Positions 26,012 through 37,200 of a DNA stretch of 64,000 nucleotides are shown one piece after another. Position 1 is the first letter of the stretch. Every line of letters begins with the position of its first letter. The DNA is from an uncultured Clostridia bacterium (GTDB taxonomy: Bacteria; Bacillota; Clostridia; Peptostreptococcales; Anaerovoracaceae). The stretch is taken from contig CAKQQT010000003.1 in NCBI GenBank assembly GCA_934271235.1, positions 97,400 to 161,399 on the forward strand. Reading direction: 5' to 3'. The translations under genes and the position numbers were made by a program. The notes under the pieces were generated by a model. The model was given only the letters and a program-made list of their open reading frames with translations, did no database searches and was not told the DNA's origin.

Positions 26012-27082
26012 CTACTCTTCGATTATTTTTTTCAATGCCTCTTCTGCATTTAATTCTTCTTGCGATAATGGTATCCCTATCTGCTGTTTAATAACATTTG
26101 CAATTAGTAATGCTGCTTTTTTATTGGTAATAATACGTCCATTTTTACCAACTGCACGCATATACCATTGTCTTGCATTTCGGCTCCAATTTATTTTTTC
26201 AATATTAGCCATTTTTTTTTCCATTTCATTCTGATGTGAATACAAATAACTTCCTACCCTGCCAAACGCCTGAATTACAATACTTTGCGTTGCAATAAAA
26301 TTCTCTCTAAGATCGACTTTCGTAATTTCTCTGTTTTGTAATTCCTGCCACAATTTCATATGTTTTGCTACCAGTGTCCAGAAGCTCAAAAGGAAGTGCT
26401 CGCTTTCACTCACATCATTTCTACCCACAATACTCTTATTGGCTGTGTAAAAAGTATTTAATGTGAAAAGACTCGACGAATATTTTCCTAAAATATCCTT
26501 TTCTTTATCTATATAGGTATTCAAAAATTCAATATTCCAAATAACATTTCTCGTAGCAACAGCCATTTCATCCCTAGAGTCATACAATTCTGAAATGGAA
26601 TTTGATGTCTTTACTGCATTTTTATTAAGATCAGTAAATATCTGCTGGCTTCGTTTCAAACCCTGATCAGAATAAAAAACAATTGAAATGGTTTCTTCTT
26701 CAAGTGAAGAATCCTCTTTTAGCGCAGCTAAAAGAGCTGATTTTCTATGCTGTCCATCATTTATTAAAAAATGGGCATCCATAGAAACTTCTAAAACACC
26801 TATATCTGCATTTTGACTGCTAGGCTCATAAAAGAACATACCATCAATAGATGCTGCCAATGCCGAGAATACATAGGAATCCCTATTATCCAATATATAT
26901 TTGCTGATAATTGGAATTCTGGCTTCATTTAACTTTCTTTGTGCTCGATACTCCGGCAGCACAAATTCTTCTTCATCTGCCGGAAACAATTTAGATAACA
27001 TTTTTAATGGAACCATTGCTATATAATATTCTGTCCCGGCTTGAAGTCCTCTAACTACAGGAAATCTATATACAAAATCCAT
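26012..27082 (-). CDS. dndB: DndB, regulator of phosphorothioation
   Basis: 356 residues with the family hallmark DGQHR at 109-113. DndB is a ParB-like ATPase that in other bacteria represses the dnd promoter and tunes modification level. First gene of dndBCDEA; GGAGG is four bases before the ATG. The large palindrome on its promoter is the natural candidate binding site, so autoregulation is likely. Confidence 0.94.
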   Translation of the reverse strand: MDFVYRFPVVRGLQAGTEYYIAMVPLKMLSKLFPADEEEFVLPEYRAQRKLNEARIPIISKYILDNRDSYVFSALAASIDGMFFYEPSSQNADIGVLEVSMDAHFLINDGQHRKSALLAALKEDSSLEEETISIVFYSDQGLKRSQQIFTDLNKNAVKTSNSISELYDSRDEMAVATRNVIWNIEFLNTYIDKEKDILGKYSSSLFTLNTFYTANKSIVGRNDVSESEHFLLSFWTLVAKHMKLWQELQNREITKVDLRENFIATQSIVIQAFGRVGSYLYSHQNEMEKKMANIEKINWSRNARQWYMRAVGKNGRIITNKKAALLIANVIKQQIGIPLSQEELNAEEALKKIIEE

Positions 27083-27106
27083 AACTCCTCCATAAAGCGA
27101 AAATAA

Positions 27107-27138
27107 GGGTATACTTAAGTACCTACTTAAGTATACCC
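27107..27138. promoter_or_regulatory. 32-bp palindromic operator on the dnd promoter
   Basis: Perfect 15-bp arms, GGGTATACTTAAGTA and its complement, around a two-base centre CC. Each arm contains a smaller palindrome, TACTTAAGTA. The element covers the -10 and the start site of dndB, a classic repressor position. Confidence 0.8.
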
Positions 27139-27158
27139 CATGTGTGTTACTCTGTCAA
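27130..27158 (-). promoter_or_regulatory. Promoter of dndBCDEA
   Basis: TTGACA (27158-27153), 17 bp, TATACT (27135-27130) on minus: almost consensus. The start near 27123 falls in the centre of the palindrome. The upstream operon ends at 27171, so modification genes are separately transcribed from the restriction-type genes. Confidence 0.85.
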
Positions 27159-27170
27159 CGAGTGACGTTT

Positions 27171-27830
27171 TTACTTTGCCTTCACAAATGATATTCTTAT
27201 TTTTCTTTCTAACTGTTCATCCCGAATCCAGGCTAATACTTTGTTATTTAAGTCTTGTAATGTTGCCTTACCAGAATTTGTATTCTGTAGAAATGTTATT
27301 ATTTCGTCATCTAATCCCAACTCCATTATCAGATGATCAGCCTCATTTAGACCATTATGCATTGTTTGATATCTTTCTACACCCAAGTCCCAATTCTCTG
27401 CAGGTTGAATTTTTTGCAAACAACTTCCAACATTATCCGGATCTATCCCTCTGATAGCCTCCAAAGTACTGACTGTAGCACCTGTCAAATCCGCATATTG
27501 CTTCGACCATTCTTTTTTCATACTGCTTTGAAGAGTCTTAAATGTATTATCTGCATTTATAATACCATCAGGTGAAGCCAAACCAGAGGCAACAATTTGC
27601 TCTAAAACATTCATTAGCTCAGATGTTGACATCAAAATTTCATGATTCTTTGGCACACTAAGATCAGTATATAAATACACTATTACATCTACAAAATGAT
27701 TTACCTGGGTAAGCAATAAACGATACTTAGTGTCCGCATTATCCTGCATGGCTTTATTTTTTTTTATTGCAGTTTTTTTCTGAAGATCCTGCATGGCTTT
27801 TGTCGTTGTAACTAAATCATCAAAGATCAT
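27171..27830 (-). CDS. Unknown helical protein linked to dnd, 219 aa
   Basis: Entirely helical in appearance, with a Lys/Gln-rich coiled N-terminus (TTTKAMQDLQKKTAIKK) and no catalytic motif I can name. Its ATG overlaps the stop of the large ATPase gene (ATGA), so the two are coupled and probably form a complex. Last gene of the seven-gene operon. It does not look like DptG or any dnd gene I know. Confidence 0.8.
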   Translation of the reverse strand: MIFDDLVTTTKAMQDLQKKTAIKKNKAMQDNADTKYRLLLTQVNHFVDVIVYLYTDLSVPKNHEILMSTSELMNVLEQIVASGLASPDGIINADNTFKTLQSSMKKEWSKQYADLTGATVSTLEAIRGIDPDNVGSCLQKIQPAENWDLGVERYQTMHNGLNEADHLIMELGLDDEIITFLQNTNSGKATLQDLNNKVLAWIRDEQLERKIRISFVKAK

Positions 27831-30800
27831 ACATTCACCATCCCTTCAATCTTTTGTCTGCTTTTATTAATACTTTTCAGTTCTGCAGAATATCTATTAT
27901 TATCAACAGAATCTTCGCCATCCGGTCCTAATGCATCTTTTTTATTTGCAATGATTGTATTCGCTTTCGCTATCTCGGTTTCAAGGGCATCTATAATATC
28001 GATTAACGGCTTTATAGTTGTAACAGGATCCCCAGAAAATGCCATTATAACGGTTAACGGATCATCTTCATCTAGCACCGCAGCAATATCCGAAATAGCT
28101 TTTTCAAGAATTGACACCTTCTTAATTCCATCCAGAGAAATCTCTTTCACATTAACCTGCGCTTTATTGGCTTCCTCATAAAATTTTTTTACTCTAGAAA
28201 TAAATTCTGTTAATTCATCTTCTCCTATCTCATTATCTCCAAATGCATCATATATTTTCTGAAGCTTAGCTTTTCCATTTTCCAGTTCAGATTTAGCAAC
28301 ACTTTCAATACGTTCCTCTATATCATTTAAGAAGGTATATGCATCTCTACGTTGTTTAATCCTATCGTCGTTTTGTTTTTCTTCAGGCTCAATGATAAGC
28401 CGGCTTTTCTTAACCTTTCCAAAAACTTTTGAAAGAGCAATTGCATCCAGAACAACATTCGTACTTGCGCCACCCTGCCCTATGTTAAAATATCTTCTCA
28501 CTGTCTGTTGATTATTTACATCTGCACTCTTTTGGGACATTACACTAACTAAAGATTTCCATTCACTGCAATGTGAATTTGATGTTGCTTTATTAGGCTT
28601 GCTTGCAAGTAAGGTCTGCAGATTAAAATTTTTTAAACTTTTTTCTCTAAATTCACCTGCAAGGATAGTCCGATATATTTCCGCTGATACAGCCGCCTCA
28701 ATATATTTTGTTTCAATTCCGCTTTTGTATTCTGATACCTTTGTTACCAACATTTTCTTAATAGATTCTGTCCACGTCGTAATCAAATATGCATCAAAAT
28801 CTGCGTCTGGATAATTCCAACTTTTATTTCCATATTCTTTCCAACGAATAAAAGCAAGAATAATATTTATACTATTCCAATTGGCAGGCAGAACATAGAG
28901 CCCTTCCTTTTTAGTTTGACCTTCAAGCGCTACCAAAAGCACTGCAGAATCTTTAACTTTTCTTGCATTATCCATCGATATTCCTTCTACTTGCCAGTTA
29001 ATTGCAGTAAACAGATAGTCTGGAATCTCATCATATATTGCCGAATGTACCGTTCCCGCTGCTCCTACCGTAGCAGAAATATCAATTTTCTTTTCATTCG
29101 TCCATTTTGTAAGTAGCGTATTAGCATCATTAACCTTTTTAATCTTTGCTGCAGGAACCACAACTTCACTTGCATCAATACTAACTTCAGATGTAACTTT
29201 TGGTGTTGTAGCATTGTTTGAGGCTTTATTTTGAGGTGAAGTTTTGGGTGCTTTAACCTTATCCATCTGCAAAACTGGAAAATTAAAATCATCATACATA
29301 TCTTTGCTAATTGCTGAAATATATATTTTTCTGTTTTCTTCGTATTGATCTGGGGTCCCATTTCCCCATACGCTCATAAACTTAAGTAATCTATCCGCTG
29401 TATCCTGGTCGTCTACTTGTGAATGAATTCTAAAACTTAACGTAGTATTAACATTTACAATCTTAACATCTATGCTCGGAAAATTTTCTTTATTAAAAAT
29501 AGCATCACGAACAACCGGTTCAATAATATCACGGATAATGTATCTCGGTGTCTGATGTCCTTTTTCTAACACATTATTATAAAAATATAGGATACTGTTC
29601 TTAGTAAACGGATAAATATTTATCTTTTTCCCATGTCCAACATTGATATATTCCCAATTTTTTCCTTCAACAACATCATGAATAGGATAATCCTCTGGAT
29701 TAGCATGACCATTTACCCAATCAGATATAATATCTTCATTGAGAGACATTGTATTCACGTATCTAGCAACAAATTCATACAGTCCATCTTCATCAAGAAC
29801 ATCACTCGGAATATAAACATATTTTGTAATTCTATCCTTATGATTATCCTTAAAATTATGTTGCAAATAGTTATTTGTAGTACCTACAACAGATGATATT
29901 CTACAAAGACTCTCTCCATCTCTTTTACCTGTATGTTCTTCAATTAATGCATCAAGCAATGCAGTATCTACTCCAGTAAAAGAAGTTACATCCTCAATAA
30001 AAAGAGTTAACTTCTTATCTAATCTGAAGAGTTCCTTTCGAATATCTAAAAATATTTGTTTAAAATCTCCCGGCTCAATGCCTGCGCATCTTTGAATGAC
30101 ATCATTTCTAAACTGGTTCAAATAATCTGCAATCTTCTTCGCTGTAGTTGCTCCTTTTTCATCAGATAAAAGTTCTAACGCCAATCTTTCCGCTTTTCGA
30201 TCACCACCAGCACGCCGAATGCTCTCATATAAATCTTGGGAGACTAAAAAGTCTTCTTTTTCAAATTGCGCAATTGTATCTCTATCAACCGTTGAATGCT
30301 CTGCTATCTTAGAATACATCCTTTCGATTGGACCCTTTTTTCTTAATAGAAAATCATGCACAATTTCGTTATTAAGAAAAGCCACTACCCTTCTTTTCAT
30401 CACATTTCCCAATTGAATATCATGTTCATCCAAATCATGATCGATTTCAATGATAAAATTGTGATAGATCAAGTCTTTTAACTTATTTTCTTCAATGGAG
30501 ACCGATGCTTTCACCAAGCGCTCGTATATTTCCTTATTACTGATCCCTTGCACTTCCGGTTTTTCCAATAATTGCCGGATTGTTCCCTTTAAAGTATTAT
30601 CGCTACGCCTAATAAACAGTACTACTTCATCTTTAGGTTTACTCTGTTCATAACGTGCTGCAAACCATCTGATCAAATGAGATTTTCCTGTACCACTTTG
30701 TCCGTATATAGCTATAAACTGATGTCTATCTTCCGGATTAAAAATATACTTTTTAAATATATCCTCCTCTGAAAAAGACTTTCCACCTGTTGGAGCGATA

Positions 30801-30928
30801 TCAAATTTTTCCAAAACTTTTAATTTTTTTATCGCTACGTGGGTTGCCAGGAAATCCCCTTCAGATGTAGTAATAGAGTCCGGTCTAGCTACATATGCTA
30901 TTCTCTCTTTTGCTATTTCAGAATTCAT
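27827..30928 (-). CDS. Large P-loop ATPase of the dnd-associated module, 1033 aa
   Basis: AAA-type ATPase with Walker A GQSGTGKS at 76-83 and a hydrophobic-acidic Walker B around KLTLFIEDVTSF (about 310), followed by VVGTTN, a sensor-like segment. The second half is helical with a Ser/Thr/Lys-rich linker near 580-600. It is much longer than DptF (about 500 residues in the canonical system). By size and neighbours it recalls the DpdH-type ATPase of 7-deazaguanine clusters, the PbeABCD proteins of archaeal Dnd systems, or a BrxC-like protein; I cannot decide between them by eye. Likely couples sensing of unmodified DNA to a block on replication. Confidence 0.85.
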   Translation of the reverse strand: MNSEIAKERIAYVARPDSITTSEGDFLATHVAIKKLKVLEKFDIAPTGGKSFSEEDIFKKYIFNPEDRHQFIAIYGQSGTGKSHLIRWFAARYEQSKPKDEVVLFIRRSDNTLKGTIRQLLEKPEVQGISNKEIYERLVKASVSIEENKLKDLIYHNFIIEIDHDLDEHDIQLGNVMKRRVVAFLNNEIVHDFLLRKKGPIERMYSKIAEHSTVDRDTIAQFEKEDFLVSQDLYESIRRAGGDRKAERLALELLSDEKGATTAKKIADYLNQFRNDVIQRCAGIEPGDFKQIFLDIRKELFRLDKKLTLFIEDVTSFTGVDTALLDALIEEHTGKRDGESLCRISSVVGTTNNYLQHNFKDNHKDRITKYVYIPSDVLDEDGLYEFVARYVNTMSLNEDIISDWVNGHANPEDYPIHDVVEGKNWEYINVGHGKKINIYPFTKNSILYFYNNVLEKGHQTPRYIIRDIIEPVVRDAIFNKENFPSIDVKIVNVNTTLSFRIHSQVDDQDTADRLLKFMSVWGNGTPDQYEENRKIYISAISKDMYDDFNFPVLQMDKVKAPKTSPQNKASNNATTPKVTSEVSIDASEVVVPAAKIKKVNDANTLLTKWTNEKKIDISATVGAAGTVHSAIYDEIPDYLFTAINWQVEGISMDNARKVKDSAVLLVALEGQTKKEGLYVLPANWNSINIILAFIRWKEYGNKSWNYPDADFDAYLITTWTESIKKMLVTKVSEYKSGIETKYIEAAVSAEIYRTILAGEFREKSLKNFNLQTLLASKPNKATSNSHCSEWKSLVSVMSQKSADVNNQQTVRRYFNIGQGGASTNVVLDAIALSKVFGKVKKSRLIIEPEEKQNDDRIKQRRDAYTFLNDIEERIESVAKSELENGKAKLQKIYDAFGDNEIGEDELTEFISRVKKFYEEANKAQVNVKEISLDGIKKVSILEKAISDIAAVLDEDDPLTVIMAFSGDPVTTIKPLIDIIDALETEIAKANTIIANKKDALGPDGEDSVDNNRYSAELKSINKSRQKIEGMVNV

Positions 30929-30942
30929 AAATCAACCTCTCT

Positions 30943-31716
30943 TTACATAATGGTAATATGTGTAATTGTCGAATCATTCGAATAAGCTTTCAAAGGATAC
31001 AATGTCCACATGTCTTCTTGGTCATGAATATGTTCCATCTTTATTTTCCCCGCATCCTGTAATGCTCTTAAACCATTTGATACTCCATAGTTAAATTTTT
31101 TAGCTGCAATGTCTGATATAACAATATTTGCCATAGGCGTAATTTCATCTACAAATTCGCTTACCGAATACATTCTTTTCTTTTCTAGATTCGTGGAACT
31201 GATCACATCTCCCAAAAAAACATTGGCATTTGGAATTACGAACATTTCTTGTAAATATCCAAAGCCTAAAAATGACGCCCAAAATCTCCATGCTCTCATA
31301 GCTACCGCATCTACCGGCACACCAGTCATTTCGCTAAACATCGGACCTAAATTTGCAATATTCTTATCTTCCTTAAAAATGTCATTTCCCTTATCGAAAT
31401 ATGCATTTGTAACCAAATAGAATTGTCCTGTATTATACAACTCCAAATGAGAATTTATATGCGCCCTCATTGATTCTATACTTCTTACAATCTTTGGATC
31501 AACTGCCAGAGAAATAAGATCATCCGATATTGTAACGAGACCTAATTCTTCAGCTGCATTTTTATAATCATTAAAATATACTGATCCGTTCCCTAAAAAT
31601 TCCGGTTCCATTTTGTTTTTCAATTCACTTGAATATATGGATCCTTTTTCAACGATTTTACACAACGCAAATACTCTTTCCGGAATTGCAGTTGTAACCA
31701 TTTTTTCTTTAAACAT
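30943..31716 (-). CDS. DpdG-like/Pbe-like protein of the dnd-associated module, 257 aa
   Basis: Mixed alpha/beta protein without known catalytic residues. The first 70 residues look like a winged helix (IVEKGSIYSSELKNKM ... AAEELGLVTI), and a second one may sit near the C-terminus. AAAGGA precedes the ATG. It lies between a RecQ-like helicase and a large ATPase, the same place a small protein of this size occupies in dpd clusters as I recall them. Function unknown; the name is a positional guess. Confidence 0.75.
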   Translation of the reverse strand: MFKEKMVTTAIPERVFALCKIVEKGSIYSSELKNKMEPEFLGNGSVYFNDYKNAAEELGLVTISDDLISLAVDPKIVRSIESMRAHINSHLELYNTGQFYLVTNAYFDKGNDIFKEDKNIANLGPMFSEMTGVPVDAVAMRAWRFWASFLGFGYLQEMFVIPNANVFLGDVISSTNLEKKRMYSVSEFVDEITPMANIVISDIAAKKFNYGVSNGLRALQDAGKIKMEHIHDQEDMWTLYPLKAYSNDSTITHITIM

Positions 31717-31728
31717 TATCGTTCCTTT

Positions 31729-34200
31729 CTATGTGTAGACTATGTTAGGTTGCAAGCTTGGTCCATCCACAAGCTCAACAAGTGTCTTTCCTGCTTGAAC
31801 AATATACGCATTTTTCTCAACTATATGAACAACCTTAGTTGAAGATCTTCCACATAAGTTATTCTTAACAATCACGTATTGTTGCCCTATTTCATTTTCT
31901 TCTTTAGGATAGACTACTGCAATCAACCCAGAAATGAAATAGAATCCTCTCATCTTAATTAACTGATATGCTTCATCCAAACTGAAAATCATCATGTTTC
32001 TGTTCGGTTTTATTTTCAGCAACATATCCTCTCTGTTAAAGTGATCTGGCACAATAATCAATGACACGCCTTTCTCTACCAACTTGCTTATCAGATTTTT
32101 CTGCTCGCTTTCATCGGCAACGACAATCAACTCATTAGCTGTTCCAAATGGAGCCATCTGTTCATCTGATAAAGTTTTTAATGGTTCAGATACTCGATTT
32201 TTAAGCGGAAATTTAGGCATATCACCTACAATTGCTTCACTATGTGCATTACATCCCGCACAGTATTCAAATACTTTGGAATAAGTATCCGTAAACAATT
32301 CAGAAATACATTCCTTGCAATTTGCCCGTACAGCATTTGATATTGCATTATAAGATCTACTGTAATAGTTCCACTCTTGTTCACGTATCTTTTTAATATA
32401 TTCAACAAGTTCATTGTCCACTATTCGAAGCCGATCATCTTCAATTTTAATCAAAATCATATAACGGTCATGGTCAATCTTGACTTCAAGAATCTGAATC
32501 ATATTATATCTACGCAAAAAGAGAAGTACGTACACATTCCAGTTCATATCAGTATCACTTGTCGGAGAATCATCAAATTCATCCACATCTGCATAATAGG
32601 GTTTTATGGACGTATCTATAAAAACCCTATTATCCGACAATCGGACAGACTTTTGATTGTTATATAAACTATCCCATCGACCTATTATCTTTTCAGATGT
32701 CAATACTTTTTTGATAATACGATCCCTACCGATTGTTGTATCTTCTGGTTGTAAGCACATTACACTTAAGCACGGCAAGCAGTCTCGCCCCCCTCGCCCT
32801 AATTCCTGATAATAGGTGTTTGCATTTTGTGGAATATATGTATGAATAACTGTCCTAACGTCACTCTTGTCCACACCTACCCCAAATGCTGAAGTGGCAA
32901 TAATAATCTCATATTCGTTATCCACCCATTCATCTATCAATTTTTTTCTCTGTGATTTCCCGGTCAATCCAGTAAATGTTCTCACATTATTGATTCCAAC
33001 ATTCGCCAGAGACTTCTTAATATTGTCTGCATCCAAAGGTCTAGCCACATAAATAATCATAGGATGTGGTAATTTTCTTACCATCTCAATTAAGCATTTT
33101 TGTTTTTCACTGTTATTTCGCAATCGAACAATACTGTATCTCGGTTCGTGCCTAAGTGCATCACATCTGATTTCAATCCATCTTCCGGATACCTCAAAAA
33201 AGTTTTTTAGTATTTCTACACATTTATCCTCGAAAGTAGCTGATAAGAGTATTGTTCGCAGAGATGGATTTGTCATTAATAGCATATTTCTCCAGGCCTC
33301 TAGACACTGATAGTCCACTCTGAATGCTGCCCCCCAATCAACAACAATGTGGGCTTCATCTATCACAATATTTTTTAAGTACCTGCCTTTGTTTGCCTCT
33401 CTAATCACATTTGCAAATGCTGGATTTTCCAGAAGAGCTTCTGGTGAAATGAAAAGCATTCTAGCTTTCTTTTCTTTAATTGCAGATAATATAGGTTCTA
33501 CATCAACTCCACTTGAATACGAAAAGATTTCTCGATCCTTATTATCTCTTTTTATTACTTCTTTTGCTACTCGTTCTTGATCAATCGCTAAAGATACAGT
33601 AGGTACAATAACTATTGTTAATCCTTCTTTTTGAAAGGCAATAGTCTGTGTAATAAGACTCTTACCTCCACCAGTAGGTAAAGATACCAGTGTTGTAAAT
33701 CCTTCTGGTGTATTTAACGCACCATATACTGCTAACTTCTGATCTAAAGACTTAAATTTTGAATACCCTGTCAAATTTAAAATCATTGAATCAGTAGTCA
33801 AATTATCATTATCATTGCCTGATTTCTTATTCTGAATTCCCCTTAAAAAAGCCTCTTTGACGAACTTCTCATTAACATCAAAAGATAGTTGGTATGATGC
33901 GAAATATTTACGTTCCACATCATCGAACGATATTCCAAATTTGTTGTTTTTTAGGAATTCATCCTGATTTATTCTTACTGATACATCAAAAGTAATAAGA
34001 AAATCTCTTAAGGCTAATATGTAATCATTCTTGAAAATATTATTTTTCTTATATAACGAGTACGCCTTAGTCAACCTTTTTACGGTATTCAAGTAAAACC
34101 GTTCATTCGCCGTTTCTTTCTCTCCGTACTCTATTTGGATATAAAAAATTTCGTCATTTATAAACTGCTCTGTTTCACTTATGATTAACTCTTTATTCAT
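31729..34200 (-). CDS. RecQ-like DEAH helicase (DpdF-like)
   Basis: I start at the ATG at 34200, six bases after GGAG, rather than 34212; the protein is then 823 residues. Walker A PTGGGKS at 175-181, DEAH box IVIDEAHIVVDWG, LLSATF, and motif VI YYQELGRGGRDC are RecQ-type. The C-terminal part has cysteines (CKEC ... CAGC) that may bind zinc. A long N-terminal region of 140 residues precedes the helicase core. The start overlaps the SNF2 gene by eight bases. SF2 helicases of this shape accompany DpdE in deazaguanine clusters. Confidence 0.88.
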   Translation of the reverse strand: MNKELIISETEQFINDEIFYIQIEYGEKETANERFYLNTVKRLTKAYSLYKKNNIFKNDYILALRDFLITFDVSVRINQDEFLKNNKFGISFDDVERKYFASYQLSFDVNEKFVKEAFLRGIQNKKSGNDNDNLTTDSMILNLTGYSKFKSLDQKLAVYGALNTPEGFTTLVSLPTGGGKSLITQTIAFQKEGLTIVIVPTVSLAIDQERVAKEVIKRDNKDREIFSYSSGVDVEPILSAIKEKKARMLFISPEALLENPAFANVIREANKGRYLKNIVIDEAHIVVDWGAAFRVDYQCLEAWRNMLLMTNPSLRTILLSATFEDKCVEILKNFFEVSGRWIEIRCDALRHEPRYSIVRLRNNSEKQKCLIEMVRKLPHPMIIYVARPLDADNIKKSLANVGINNVRTFTGLTGKSQRKKLIDEWVDNEYEIIIATSAFGVGVDKSDVRTVIHTYIPQNANTYYQELGRGGRDCLPCLSVMCLQPEDTTIGRDRIIKKVLTSEKIIGRWDSLYNNQKSVRLSDNRVFIDTSIKPYYADVDEFDDSPTSDTDMNWNVYVLLFLRRYNMIQILEVKIDHDRYMILIKIEDDRLRIVDNELVEYIKKIREQEWNYYSRSYNAISNAVRANCKECISELFTDTYSKVFEYCAGCNAHSEAIVGDMPKFPLKNRVSEPLKTLSDEQMAPFGTANELIVVADESEQKNLISKLVEKGVSLIIVPDHFNREDMLLKIKPNRNMMIFSLDEAYQLIKMRGFYFISGLIAVVYPKEENEIGQQYVIVKNNLCGRSSTKVVHIVEKNAYIVQAGKTLVELVDGPSLQPNIVYT

Positions 34201-37200
34201 TACGCTCTCCAATCATCATTATAAAAGAAACAGATTCCAAATGGATCTTTGGATGCTTTATTGCATCTAATACTATTTTTTGTGTCTGTTTTAATTGCTC
34301 AATGCCTTCGTCATTTAATCCATAAAATTCGCTATTTGCAACACGTGCAGACAACGTTCTTTCCATTTCTTCTCTAGCACCTCGGATATTTGATCTTTTC
34401 TTTAATATCTCGAATGCTTTTTCGTGAGAATATTTACGAGCACTTAGAACATAATCTTCCCAATTTTCTCCACCAAATTTTTCTTTAAACCAATCTATAT
34501 TACGGCCTTTGATTGTATCTTTTAAAAATCTAGCTTCATGACTTCTCTTTCCCAAATGTACTAGATTCGACTTGGCGTTAAATCCACGATTAATAATTGC
34601 TGTATATTCTCTAATAATAGTCTCATCATCTAGTTCGTCCGCATTGCTAATCGAAACAGGAATTATAACCTGTTCTGAGAATAAATAATTACGGTAAGGA
34701 CTCATTGCATATATCGAAACTCCATTATCAAGCAAATACGAAGTGTCCGGTGCAATCGACCAGGTAAATATCAAACCAATCCAGTTAATCCTACAAACCG
34801 TTGCGAACGCACTTGAACACCCTTTGCATGAATTAATTGCATTATCAACAATACAGTCAAACACCTCATCTCCAGGTGCAAAAAAATGCAAATAATCATT
34901 TTCAATCGCAAGTTTTCTTGAGAATGTTCCGCGTATTGCTCTGTCTTGTGTTTTTCTTGCTATGCTTTTATCATAAGCGTTCTGAACATTCATCAGAAAT
35001 TGATTCTGTGCAGTATTCAGGTACTCATTCCAACGTGGTGGTATTAATTGTGAATTAATGGCAGATTTAGGAGAAAACGAAGTTGCAGAATACGTAATCT
35101 CCCCCTTCTTTTTTTCACTTCCTCGAAATCCAGCCAAGCTTGCCCAATTAGACATGGTCGAAGCAAACAATACATTCTCATTTTGTGAATAATATTCTAT
35201 TAACCTTCTTAATTCTACATACATAGGGCGATATATAAATCCCGCAGCATCAAAGTTTTGCTCTTTTCTTATCGCATCTCGCATTGTGTTTGCAAGTTCT
35301 ACTATTTTAGGTATTCTATCGAATAATCCATATTTGAAATCATCATTAATTGCGGATATTATTTCATCATTTATTTCCTTCATGATAATTTCCATTCCAC
35401 TCAATGAATGATTAAATATCTTCAAACCATCCTTGAAAAAGCTAAATAACGCTTCTTCAAAAGTATCCTTGGTATGAACAACAACAGAATATACAACCGG
35501 TCTCGACATATCTCTTTCCAGTCGATCTAATCTTCCTATACGTTGTTCAATCGCGCTTGCATCCCACGGAAGATCAATATGAACAATGTAATCTGCACAT
35601 TGAAAATTACGTCCCTCGCCACCTGTACTGTCACATAGCATTATTCTACATTCATCTTGAGTTTGAAAGCGATATGCATTCAACTCGATTTCTTCTGTCG
35701 ACATACTAGCACCAAAGAAACTTACTTCTTCCTCTGGAAAAACTTTTGTCAGCGCTTTCCGATATACATCAAATGTTTCTGCATAATTTGTAAACAACAC
35801 AATTTTTTGATCATAAAAATCATCATACAATGCATTTATTACTATAACCAATCTTGAAGCATAGCTATCTGCATATTTATCCGGATCATCCAAAATATCA
35901 TTGATGTGGTCAACATTGAACTGTTCTGATTCTAGCCATTTTCTAATATTATCTAAAACACTCCCGTCCATCTTGCTTGATTTAGCCTGCTTGTAAAAAG
36001 CCCAAGGCGAACTAAAAAATCTGGATAAAAGTGGTTTTATATCTAGTTCTACATCTAGTATGCCACTCTCCAATCCTTTAATAATCCAATTAGCAAAACC
36101 ATTATATGACAATTGTTCATACGGGTTCACTTCGTTATCTGTCAAATATGTTAATTCAACCAAATCTCTGCTAGCCATCAGTCGAACATCTTCATCTGTT
36201 GACTCTAAGATTTTCCTTCTATTTCGGATGATATTACTTTCAATCTGATAATTGCTACATATATATGAAATAATAACTTTTATTGTATAAACACCTAAAT
36301 CATCATTTTCATACTTAACTTGTTGCAATAACTCATTCAATTTATCATCATCTAATTCATCACATATCTCTTCTAAATCCTCATGTATTTCCTCAAACAG
36401 TTCTTCACATTCTTCAGAATCATGTGCATTTTCACCACTTTCAACAAGACTGTTTATTTCTTCTTCAAAATCTCCAAGATCATCTAAAATCAAAGCGGTT
36501 TTTTGAATTATTTTACTCTGTTTAGCAATGAGTTTTCCAAATTTTTCCACGCTAAAGGAATTGTATTTTTGTGGTAAAAGGAGCCTTAATAAATCCAAAT
36601 ATTCTTCTTTTTTCTGCTGAACTGGTGTAGCACTTAATAAAAGTATATTTTTTGCTAGTGTACTTATTTTATGAAGCTTTTCATATTCACTCTGTGAAAA
36701 CAAATATTTATGCACTTCATCAACAATTACAAAATCCCAAACAGTAAACAAATCCTTTTCACTAAGTTCTTGTAATGTTTTTACTGTTACAGAATTATTA
36801 TTTTTCCCCATTCCATTAGGTATATTGAATTTCAGTAACAGTTCTGAAATCCATTGTTCTTTTAATGCTTGAGGAACCACAATCAACGCCTTCTTATTAC
36901 TCTGATTCATAGTATATATCTTGTATACTGATATAGCCTCAATTGTTTTTCCCATGCCTACTTCGTCAGCTAGCATATATCGACATGGTGACTCCTGCAG
37001 GCATCTCATAATCGTATTAACCTGATGTGGCATTAAATATATTTTGGATCCAGCCAATTCTTTAAAACCATAAATAGAATTTTCAAGAATATCCATACTT
37101 TTTGCCACAACAGCCCTTCCAAGATACCATGCTGGATTTTGGAACTCGCACTTTTTCAACTGGACGCAAGGATCTACCTGACCGTTATTGAAAGCAGCTA

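Noticed and set aside
27827..34200. Canonical DptFGH restriction genes
   Set aside because: Sizes and motifs do not fit: DptF is about half the length of the ATPase here, and DptG and the very long DptH are absent.
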